The notes beneath the pieces are model-generated. The model saw only the letters and a program-made list of their open reading frames with translations. It was not told the DNA's origin and did no database searches. Below, in pieces: positions 6,483 to 13,548 of a DNA stretch of 64,000 nt. The translations under genes and the position numbers were made by a program. This DNA is from Oryzisolibacter propanilivorax (lineage in GTDB: Bacteria > Pseudomonadota > Gammaproteobacteria > Burkholderiales > Burkholderiaceae_C), in contig NZ_FNHP01000006.1 in assembly GCF_900103645.1 (NCBI RefSeq), positions 234,077 through 298,076 on the forward strand, written 5' to 3'. Numbering within the stretch: the stretch's first letter is position 1; each line of letters opens with the position of its first letter.

Positions 6483-8639
6483 TCAGAAGCGGTAGCTGAG
6501 GCCGGCCGAGACGCTGCGCCCCAGGCCCGGCAGGTAGCCCGGCTGCGCGGCGCTGGCCTGGTTGCGGATGGCAAAAGCGCTGGCGTAGCGGCGGTCGGTG
6601 ACGTTGTCGGCCAGCACGAAGGCGCTCCACGGGCCCTGGCGGTATTCGACCTTGAGGCCCAGCAGCGCATAGGCGTCCTGCCCGCTGCCGGGGGTGTTGG
6701 CGTGGTCGGTGGGCGTGGAAAGCGGCATCCAGCGCAGGTTCGGGCCGAAGCGCCAGGTGCCGCTGCCCGCGGCCACGCGCCACAGCAGTTCGGCGTTCAG
6801 CAGGTGGCGCGGCACGCCGGCGATGCGGTTGCCGGCGTAGAGGCCGTCCTTGAACCGGAAATCGCTCACCGTCCACGAGCCGCGCCAGTCCAGCGCGCCC
6901 ATGCTGCCCAATGGCCAGCTGCCCGACAGGCCGGCCTCGATGCCCTGGTGACGCGTGCCGCCGGCGTAGTTGTAGGTGCCGACCTTGACGCCGTTCTCGT
7001 CGGTAGTGCTCATCAGCTCGTCGGCCACGTGGCTGCGGTACACGGCCAACTGCCAGTGCAGGGCGCGCGCGCCCTCGCCCCAGTGGCCGGCACCGCCGAC
7101 CTCGGCGGTGGTGGCGCGCTGCAGGCGCAGGCGCACCAGCTCGCTGCGCGCGGCAGCCGGCGCATTGGGCGCGACGGTGGCTGCGACGATCTCCCAGAAC
7201 GTGGGCGCCTCCTGGCTGCGGCTGAGGTTAGCCCACCAGCGCACGCTGCTGGCCGGCGTCCAAACCACGCCGATCTTCGGCGTGGAGAACGACCACTGCT
7301 GGTCCAGCGCGCTGCCGTCCTGGCGGCTGTCCGAGTCGCGGCTCTGGCGGCTCCAAGCCCATTGGCCGACCAGTGTCCAGGCCGGCGCCAGGCGCCAGTC
7401 GGCGCCTGCCTGGGCCTGCAGGTTGTCGGCGCTCAGGTCATAGGCGCCGAAGCGCTGCAGCGGCGCGCCGGTGGCCGGGCTGGTGGCGTCCAGGTCGCGG
7501 TCCATGCGGCTGCGGGCCCACGACAGGCCGGCGCGCCAGGCCAGGGGGCCGCCGGTGTCGCCGCGGGCCTGCCACTGGGCGCCGGTGGTGCGGCTGTGGG
7601 TGATGCTGTAGCTGGTCTGGTTGTTGAACAAGTCGTCGGTGTCCTGCCAGTACACGCCCACTTCCTGACGCAGCGCGTCGCTGCCCCAGCGGGCGCGGTT
7701 GGCCAGGCGCCACTGGCGCGCCTCGCGGCGCGGGTCGCGCTGCAGCACGTTGATCAGCTTGTCCTGCGGCGTGTTGCCCTCGCCCATCACGCCGCGCGGG
7801 TTGCTGTGCACGCGCTCCTTGGGCACCACGGTGGGGATGTCGAAGTCCAGATCCGTCCATGACAGGTAGGTGCGGTTCTCCAGCCCGTTGCCGACCTGGA
7901 AGCCCCAGTTGGCGTGCAGCGCGTCGCGCCGCGAGGCCGAGTGGTGCCGATAGCCGTCGAAGCGGTCGCCGCTGACGGCGATGCGCCCGTCCCACTGCGC
8001 GCCCTGCAGGCCCAGGGCGCCGTGCAGCGCCTGGCGGCCGAAGCTGCCGGCCTCGGCACGCACGGCGGCGCGCTCGTCGGCGCCGGTGAGCGACTGGAAG
8101 TCCAGCTCGCCACCCAGCGTGGTGGCGCCGGGCGACAGGGTGTTGGCGCCGCGCCGGGCGCTGATGAGGGCGGCGCTGCGCGGCTCGATCAGGCCGATGA
8201 CGAAGGAGCCGTCGGCCTCGTTCAGCGGCAGGCCGTCCTGCAGCAGCAGCACGCCGCGGTTCACCGGGTTGCTCTGGATGCCCGAGCCGCGGACCGACAG
8301 GCGCGGCTGGTCGGTGGCGCCGAAGAAGTCCTGCAGCACGATGCCGGGCTGGTAGTCCAGCGCATCGCGCAGCGTGGCCAGGCGGGCCTCTTGCTGCGGC
8401 AGCGCCAGGTTGGTGCCGCCGGGCACGCGCTCCAGCCGCTCGCGCTCGGCCTGCACCGACGGGCGCAGCGGCGCGCTGGCGGCGGCGGCATCGGCACTGT
8501 CCGCACGCACGGTGACGGCGGGCAACTGCGCCGCGCCGGACTGTGCCAGCGCGCCCCAGGGCGCCAGCATGCCTGCCAGGGACAGCACCAGCGCACGCGC
8601 CGGCAGGGGACAACGGGAGGAAGGGGGAAGGGAGGACAT
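6483..8639 (-). CDS. TonB-dependent outer-membrane receptor
   Basis: A 718-residue outer-membrane transporter. The chosen start (ATG at 8637-8639) gives a signal peptide ending about residue 33 (GALAQ), followed by a plug domain with LRDALDYQPGIVLQDF, RLSVRGSG and the PVNRGVLLLQDGLPLN segment, then a 22-strand barrel ending in SAGLSYRF with a terminal Phe. The plug resembles FecA-type siderophore receptors. Longer in-frame starts would run into the upstream control region. First gene of a four-gene operon with a complete ABC importer; a Fur-like site lies 22 bp upstream and a Crp/Fnr gene is divergent. Iron chelate, heme or copper chelate are all possible substrates. Confidence 0.88.
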   Translation of the reverse strand: MSSLPPSSRCPLPARALVLSLAGMLAPWGALAQSGAAQLPAVTVRADSADAAAASAPLRPSVQAERERLERVPGGTNLALPQQEARLATLRDALDYQPGIVLQDFFGATDQPRLSVRGSGIQSNPVNRGVLLLQDGLPLNEADGSFVIGLIEPRSAALISARRGANTLSPGATTLGGELDFQSLTGADERAAVRAEAGSFGRQALHGALGLQGAQWDGRIAVSGDRFDGYRHHSASRRDALHANWGFQVGNGLENRTYLSWTDLDFDIPTVVPKERVHSNPRGVMGEGNTPQDKLINVLQRDPRREARQWRLANRARWGSDALRQEVGVYWQDTDDLFNNQTSYSITHSRTTGAQWQARGDTGGPLAWRAGLSWARSRMDRDLDATSPATGAPLQRFGAYDLSADNLQAQAGADWRLAPAWTLVGQWAWSRQSRDSDSRQDGSALDQQWSFSTPKIGVVWTPASSVRWWANLSRSQEAPTFWEIVAATVAPNAPAAARSELVRLRLQRATTAEVGGAGHWGEGARALHWQLAVYRSHVADELMSTTDENGVKVGTYNYAGGTRHQGIEAGLSGSWPLGSMGALDWRGSWTVSDFRFKDGLYAGNRIAGVPRHLLNAELLWRVAAGSGTWRFGPNLRWMPLSTPTDHANTPGSGQDAYALLGLKVEYRQGPWSAFVLADNVTDRRYASAFAIRNQASAAQPGYLPGLGRSVSAGLSYRF

Positions 8640-8660
8640 GCAGCGGCTCGCCATACAATA

Positions 8661-8681
8661 AATGCAACTAATTCTTATTCG
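8661..8681. promoter_or_regulatory. Fur-box-like site in the divergent control region
   Basis: AATGCAACTAATTCTTATTC resembles beta/gammaproteobacterial Fur sites (TGCAA-x-T-x-ATTCT-x-ATT pattern) and is an A/T-rich island in GC-rich DNA. It lies between the TonB receptor start (8639) and the Crp/Fnr gene start (8713), so it could control both. By-eye match only. Confidence 0.45.
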
Positions 8682-8712
8682 TGAGCATGCCAGCATTGAA
8701 CGGGAATCCGGA

Positions 8713-9477
8713 ATGACTTTTATCAATGCGCCCGGGACAGGTGTTGCGTGCGCGCCGCGCGCCGCCGGCGCACCGCCTGCGCCTGCCGCACATGCCGCCG
8801 CGCTGGCGCTGCTGGCCGGCAACCGGCTGCTGCAGGGCACGCCGGCGGCGGCGCTGGACGCGCTGGCGCGCCAGGCGCTGCTGCGCAGCCACGGCGACGG
8901 GCAGGTGCTGTTCCACGAAGGCGAGGCCGCCAGCCACTGCCTGCTGGTCGAGCGCGGCGCGATCGAGGTGCTGCGCTACGCCGCCTGTGGCGACGAGCGC
9001 ATGCTGCATCGCTTCGGCGTGGGCGAGCTGGTGGCCGAGGCGGCGATGTTCATGCCGCACGGCCTGTACCCGATGACGGCGCGCGCGCACGGCGCCGCAC
9101 GCGTCTGGCGCCTGCCGCGCGCGGCGCTGCGCGGCGCCTGCGAGGCGCACCCGGCGCTGGCGCTGCGCCTGCTGGAAGCGCTGAGCCAGCGCCTGTACCG
9201 GCGCGTGAACGAGGTCGAGTGGCTCACGGCCAGCAGCGCGCCGCAGCGCCTGGCGGCCTACCTGCTGGCGCAGCACGGCGTGCAGGGCGACGAGGTGCAG
9301 CTGCCGACCAGCCAGCGCCAGCTGGCAGCGCAGCTGGGCATCCGCGCCGAGACGCTGAACCGGCTGCTGGCGCAGTGGCAGGCGCAGGGCTGGATCGCCG
9401 GGGAAAAACGCCGCTGGCAGCTGGGCGACGCGGCGCGGCTGCGCCAGCTGGCCGAGCCGGGCGCGCGCGCCTTCTGA
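8713..9477 (+). CDS. Crp/Fnr family transcriptional regulator
   Basis: A 254-residue regulator: N-terminal cyclic-nucleotide-binding-like beta roll (about 40-150, with GQVLFHEGEAASHCLLV and GELVAEAAMF), a dimer helix (about 155-180) and a C-terminal winged helix whose recognition helix lies in QLAAQLGIRAETLNRLLAQW. No FNR-type N-terminal cysteine cluster is seen, so an Fe-S oxygen sensor is unlikely; an NO/heme sensor of the DNR/NnrR type or another effector is possible. The ATG at 8713 is preferred; an ATG at 8662 would overlap the Fur-like site. Divergent from the TonB receptor operon, which it probably controls. Confidence 0.85.
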   Translation: MTFINAPGTGVACAPRAAGAPPAPAAHAAALALLAGNRLLQGTPAAALDALARQALLRSHGDGQVLFHEGEAASHCLLVERGAIEVLRYAACGDERMLHRFGVGELVAEAAMFMPHGLYPMTARAHGAARVWRLPRAALRGACEAHPALALRLLEALSQRLYRRVNEVEWLTASSAPQRLAAYLLAQHGVQGDEVQLPTSQRQLAAQLGIRAETLNRLLAQWQAQGWIAGEKRRWQLGDAARLRQLAEPGARAF

Positions 9478-9570
9478 AGCCGGCGCGGCGCTGGCACAGC
9501 GGCGGCGCCGCACGGATTCAGAAAAGCGCGTCTGCATCCGCGCTGCGCCACATGCCGATAATCGGCCGCC

Positions 9571-9921
9571 ATGTCCGTCCTGCACTGCCCTCCCCGGCTG
9601 GCCCGCCTGCTGCTGGCGTGCTTTGCGCTGGCGCTGGGCGTGGCCTCGGCCGCGCCGCTGGTGCAGGCCCCGGCGCTGCAGCAGCTGTGCAGCGCAGCGG
9701 GCGAAGTGCGCTGGGCACCGGATGACGGGCCGGGCGCGCCCGCGTCGGCGCACGCGCTGGAATGTGCGCTGTGCCTGCCGCCGCTGTTGCCGGCCCCACC
9801 GCCGTGGCTGACGCCGGCGGTGCATGCCGCCCCGCAGCCGGTTGCCGCGCCGGCCCACTGTCCGGCACGGGTGGCGCAGCTCAGCCGCGCGCCCTTCCCA
9901 CCGCGCGCGCCGCCAGCCTGA
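9571..9921 (+). CDS. DUF2946 family protein
   Basis: A 116-residue exported small protein. It begins with a hydrophobic signal (LARLLLACFALALGVASAA) and has the family-type LECALCLPP segment with a CxxC pair, then a Pro/Ala/His-rich tail. DUF2946 genes are usually found next to copper-handling genes (PCu(A)C chaperone, TonB-dependent copper receptor), and here a PCu(A)C gene follows 113 bp downstream. A GATAAT lies only 8 bp before the ATG, so the mRNA may be nearly leaderless. The function of the family is not established; a copper-related role is inferred from context. Confidence 0.7.
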   Translation: MSVLHCPPRLARLLLACFALALGVASAAPLVQAPALQQLCSAAGEVRWAPDDGPGAPASAHALECALCLPPLLPAPPPWLTPAVHAAPQPVAAPAHCPARVAQLSRAPFPPRAPPA

Positions 9922-10034
9922 AGCTGCAGTCCCATCGGCCGGCCAGCGCGCGCCCTCGCCCGTTGCCAGGCCCGCGGGCGCCGCGCCCTGCGGCGCCTGC
10001 CCGCCCTTCCTGATTTTTGCGAGAGATTGCTTCC

Positions 10035-10532
10035 ATGACCATTTCCAAGACCCCCCTGCTGCGCAGCCTGGCCCTGGCCGCCACCCTGGTCGCCGCCGGC
10101 GCCGCCCATGCCCAGGTGCAGGTGCAGGACGCCTGGGTGCGTGCCGCCGTGCCGCAGCAAAAGGCCACCGGCGCTTTCATGCGCCTGACCTCGGCGCAGG
10201 ACGCGCGCCTGGTGTCGACCAGCAGCCCGGTCGCCGGCATCGCCGAGGTGCACGAGATGAAGCTCGAGGGCGACGTGATGAGGATGCGCGCCGTGCCGGC
10301 GCTGGACCTGCCCGCCGGCAAGGCCGTCGAGCTCAAGCCCGGCGGCTACCACATCATGCTGCTGGACCTGAAGCAGCCCGTGGCCGCCGGCGCCAGTGTG
10401 CCCTTGTCGCTGGTCGTCGAAGGCCGGGACGGCCAGCGCCAGACGCTGCAGGTCAGCGCCCCGGTGCGCGCCCTGGGCGCCGCTACCGGTCATGACGCAG
10501 GCGGACACGGCGCGCATGGCATGCGCCATTGA
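10035..10532 (+). CDS. PCu(A)C family periplasmic copper chaperone
   Basis: A 165-residue exported protein. A signal peptide (residues 1-25, ending AHAQ) precedes the PCu(A)C fold with its copper ligands: HEMKLEGDVMRM and the downstream HIM of GGYHIMLLD, matching the H-M...H-x-M copper(I) site. The C-terminus carries an extra His-rich tail (GHDAGGHGAHGMRH) that could bind Cu(II). PCu(A)C proteins deliver copper to the CuA site of cytochrome c oxidase with Sco proteins; no Sco gene is near. The ATG at 10035 is preferred to an upstream TTG. Followed by a repeat copy. Confidence 0.9.
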   Translation: MTISKTPLLRSLALAATLVAAGAAHAQVQVQDAWVRAAVPQQKATGAFMRLTSAQDARLVSTSSPVAGIAEVHEMKLEGDVMRMRAVPALDLPAGKAVELKPGGYHIMLLDLKQPVAAGASVPLSLVVEGRDGQRQTLQVSAPVRALGAATGHDAGGHGAHGMRH

Positions 10533-10540
10533 TCTGACCG

Positions 10541-10597
10541 TTTTAGGCCAATGGCCCTTATGGATAAAGGGCCTGCAGCTATTTATAAGATAGCAAA
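10541..10597 (+). repeat. Dispersed double-hairpin repeat, copy C (clearest copy)
   Basis: Contains GGCCCTTAT, ATAAAGGGCCTGCAGCTAT and ATAGCAAAA. Two stem-loops in series: GGCCCTT/AAGGGCC and GCTAT/ATAGC. Lies 8 bp after the copper chaperone stop. Confidence 0.8.
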
Positions 10598-10673
10598 AAT
10601 GCCGGTCGGCGGCAACGCCGGCACGGCATCTCGCGGATAATCGCCGGCCCTATCGTCCTGCCCTTTCCTGCCC

Positions 10674-11906
10674 ATGCACTCTCCAGCTTCCGACCTGTGG
10701 CGCGGCCCCCGCTGGGCCCTGGCCGTGCTGCTGGCGCTACTGGGCATGGTGGGGCCGTTCTCCATCGACACCTACCTGCCGGCGTTCGGCGCCATCGCCG
10801 CCTCGCTGCAGGCCACGCCGGTGGAGATGCAGCAGACGCTGTCGGCCTACCTGTTCGGCTTCGCCTTCATGACGCTGTTCCACGGCTCGCTGTCCGACGG
10901 CTTCGGGCGCCGGCCGGTGGTGCTGTGGGGCCTGGCCATCTTCACCCTGGCCTCGGCCGGCTGCGCGCTGGCGCAGAGCATCGGCCAGCTGGTGCTCTTC
11001 CGCGCGCTGCAGGGACTGTCGGCAGGCGCCGGCATCGTCGTCTCGCGTGCCGTCATCCGCGACATCTACCCGCCGGCGCAGGCCCAGCAGGTCATGAGCC
11101 AGGTGACCATCTTCTTCGGCGTGGCGCCGGCGATCGCGCCCATGGTCGGCGGCTGGCTGTCGGCGCACCTGAACTGGCACAGCGTGTTCTGGTTCCTCAC
11201 CGCCGTGGGCGTGGCGCTGTGGCTGGCCAACTGGCGCCTGCTGCCCGAGTCGCTGCCGCCGGCGGCACGCCAGCCGCTGCGCATGGGCCACCTGCTGCGC
11301 GGGTACTTCGAGCTGATCACCAGCGCGCGCTTCCTGCTGCTGGCGCTGGCCAGCGGCGTGCCCTTCAACGGCATGTTTCTGTACGTGCTGTCGGCGCCGG
11401 CCTTCCTGGGCGACCTGCTGCACCTGGCGCCGACGCAGTTCTTCTGGTTTTTCCTGCTGAACATCGCCGGCATCATGGGCGGGGCCTGGTTCAGCGGGCG
11501 CCTGGCCGGGCGCATCGCGCCGAAGCGCCAGATCCGCCACGGCTTCGTGATCATGCTGGCCATGGGCCTGCTGAACCTGGCGCTGAACCTGGTGTTCGGC
11601 ACGCCACCGCTGCTGCTGGCCATGCTGCCGATCGCGGTATTTTCCTTCGGCTGGGCGCTGATGGTGCCGGTGGTCACGCTGCTGGTGCTGGATCTGTACC
11701 CGCACCGGCGCGGCATGGCCTCGTCGCTGCAGGCCTTCGTCGGCTCCACGGCCAACGGGCTGGTGGCCGGCGTGGTGGCGCCGCTGGTCATGCACTCGAC
11801 GCGCTGGCTGGCGTTTGGCTCGCTGGCGATGCTGTGCGTGGGATTGTTTTCCTGGGTCTGGCTGCACCACCGCTGGCCCGAGATCGGGCGCGTGGCGCAG
11901 GGCTGA
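10674..11906 (+). CDS. Bcr/CflA-type MFS multidrug efflux transporter
   Basis: A 410-residue, 12-helix major facilitator. The start of helix 1 with FSIDTYLPAFGAIAASL and the loop 2-3 motif GSLSDGFGRRPVVLWG identify the Bcr/CflA (DHA1) drug:H+ antiporter group, as does SRAVIRDIYPPAQAQQ between helices 4 and 5. It would export antibiotics or dipeptide-like compounds from the cytoplasm. A single gene downstream of repeat copy C; a GATAAT lies at 10636-10641. Substrate specificity cannot be read from sequence. Confidence 0.9.
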   Translation: MHSPASDLWRGPRWALAVLLALLGMVGPFSIDTYLPAFGAIAASLQATPVEMQQTLSAYLFGFAFMTLFHGSLSDGFGRRPVVLWGLAIFTLASAGCALAQSIGQLVLFRALQGLSAGAGIVVSRAVIRDIYPPAQAQQVMSQVTIFFGVAPAIAPMVGGWLSAHLNWHSVFWFLTAVGVALWLANWRLLPESLPPAARQPLRMGHLLRGYFELITSARFLLLALASGVPFNGMFLYVLSAPAFLGDLLHLAPTQFFWFFLLNIAGIMGGAWFSGRLAGRIAPKRQIRHGFVIMLAMGLLNLALNLVFGTPPLLLAMLPIAVFSFGWALMVPVVTLLVLDLYPHRRGMASSLQAFVGSTANGLVAGVVAPLVMHSTRWLAFGSLAMLCVGLFSWVWLHHRWPEIGRVAQG

Positions 11907-11937
11907 TGCGCCCGCCCGCCGGCACTGGGCTGGCGGC

Positions 11938-13413
11938 TCAGCCGCCGCGCCCGCGCCGCTCGACGCCGCGGTCGGCGTAGTAGCGCGCCTTGTGCGCGTA
12001 CATGGCGTGATCCGCCTGGTGCACCGCCGCCTCCAACTGGTCGCCAGCGTGCGCCACCGCGCTGCCGATGGACAGGCTGAGCGCCTGGCCCGGATAGAAC
12101 TGGTTGTTCAGCTCCTGCAGCGACAGCAGCCGCTCGGCCATGGCGTGCACGGCACGCTCGTCGCCGCCGCCGGGCAGCAGGATGCAGAACTCGTCGCCGC
12201 CGATGCGCGCGGCGCAGGCCGGCGGGTCCACCGCCTTGCCCAGCACCTCGCCGGCGCGGCGCAGCAGGGCGTCGCCGGCGGCATGGCCCTGCTCGTCGTT
12301 GACCACCTTCAGGCCGTTCAGGTCGACCACCAGCACGCCCAGCGGCCAGGGCCCCTTGCGCGACAGGCGGTTCAGCTCCTCGACGTAGTAGGCGCGGTTG
12401 CGCAGGCCGGTCAGCACGTCGTGCTTGCCCAGGTATTCCAGGTAGGCCTCGGCCTTCTTGCGCGCCGAAATGTCCACCAGCGAGACCAGTACCCTGCTCC
12501 AGTCGTGCTCGTGGCCCGGCAGCACGGCGAACTGCATGTGCATGTGCAGCGTCTCGCCCGCCAGGGTGTAGTTCACCACCTCGCGCTGCTGGAACAGCTG
12601 GCCGGCCCACAGGTCCAGCAGGCCCTCCTGGAACGAATCGCGCATCTCGTCGCGGAACATCGAGTGCACGCCGTCCACCAGCTGCGCCTTGCTGCCGGCC
12701 CCGAAGATGCGCAGGGTGAGCTGGTTCACGTCCAGGATGCGGATCTCGCGCATGCACTGGTCGACGAACTCCGGGTGCACTTTCAGGAAGGTCTTGAAAT
12801 CCTCGATGCCGCGCGCACGCAGGTCGCCCAACAGGCGATGCACCTGGCTGAAGTCCTCAACCCACAGCGACACCGGCGAATGCTCGAACAGGCCGCGCGC
12901 GTACTGCTCGCTGCGCTGCAGCTGGCGCTGCGCCTCCCGCTCGCGCGTGTTGTCCTCCAGCGAGACCAGCACCCGGTCCCATTCCTTTTCGTGCCCGGGC
13001 AGGATGCGCACGCGGATGTGCACGTCCAGGCGCCGGCCGTCCAGCGCGTAGTTCACGGTCTGGTTGGAATACTCCAGCTCGCCGCGCCACAGCGGCTCGA
13101 CCTCGCCGATGGCATGCTCCAGCATGTCGCCACGGAACACCTGGCCGAGCGCGGCCTCCAGCGCCGACTGGTCGTGCGCGCCGAGCAGCTCCAGCGTGCG
13201 CCGGTTCACGCGCAGCACGCGGATGGCGGCGCCGTAGTCGGCCAGGCGTTCAGGGTGGCGGCGCAGGAATTCACCCACGTCAGTCACGCCGTCGGCGCGC
13301 CAGCGCTCGAACAGCGCGCGCACCGCACTGTAGTCTTCCAGCCACAGCGAGACGGGGGCCAGTTCGAACATGTGTTCGAAGTCGGCGTGGGAAGACGGGT
13401 CGGCACGGTCCAT
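11938..13413 (-). CDS. Diguanylate cyclase with duplicated PAS-like modules
   Basis: A 491-residue cytoplasmic protein. Two clearly duplicated sensor modules (about 13-165 and 173-325) share the pattern FE-x-(A/S)PVSLW-(L/V)-ED and a later R-(V/I)-L-x-VN segment; a GGDEF domain follows (about 330-485) with intact GGDEF at 405-409, so it should make c-di-GMP. No RxxD inhibitory site precedes GGDEF, so product inhibition through that site is not expected. No signal peptide or membrane segment. The start ATG at 13411-13413 has a GAGGTG ribosome site. It stands alone between an efflux gene and a terminator. Confidence 0.92.
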   Translation of the reverse strand: MDRADPSSHADFEHMFELAPVSLWLEDYSAVRALFERWRADGVTDVGEFLRRHPERLADYGAAIRVLRVNRRTLELLGAHDQSALEAALGQVFRGDMLEHAIGEVEPLWRGELEYSNQTVNYALDGRRLDVHIRVRILPGHEKEWDRVLVSLEDNTREREAQRQLQRSEQYARGLFEHSPVSLWVEDFSQVHRLLGDLRARGIEDFKTFLKVHPEFVDQCMREIRILDVNQLTLRIFGAGSKAQLVDGVHSMFRDEMRDSFQEGLLDLWAGQLFQQREVVNYTLAGETLHMHMQFAVLPGHEHDWSRVLVSLVDISARKKAEAYLEYLGKHDVLTGLRNRAYYVEELNRLSRKGPWPLGVLVVDLNGLKVVNDEQGHAAGDALLRRAGEVLGKAVDPPACAARIGGDEFCILLPGGGDERAVHAMAERLLSLQELNNQFYPGQALSLSIGSAVAHAGDQLEAAVHQADHAMYAHKARYYADRGVERRGRGG

Positions 13414-13460
13414 GGATCACCTCGTGGGGAGTGCCGCATTATCCGGGCCGGCGCGCGCAA

Positions 13461-13493
13461 CAAAAAAGCCAGCCCGCGGCAAGGCGGGCTGGC
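13461..13493 (-). terminator. Terminator of the DEAD-box helicase gene
   Basis: A 10-bp perfect stem GCCAGCCCGC/GCGGGCTGGC (13468-13477 with 13484-13493) followed by T6 on the minus strand. Confidence 0.85.
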
Positions 13494-13548
13494 TGGGCAA
13501 GGCCGGGGGCCGCAAGGGTGCGCACGGCGCACCCGCGACCAAGGTCGA

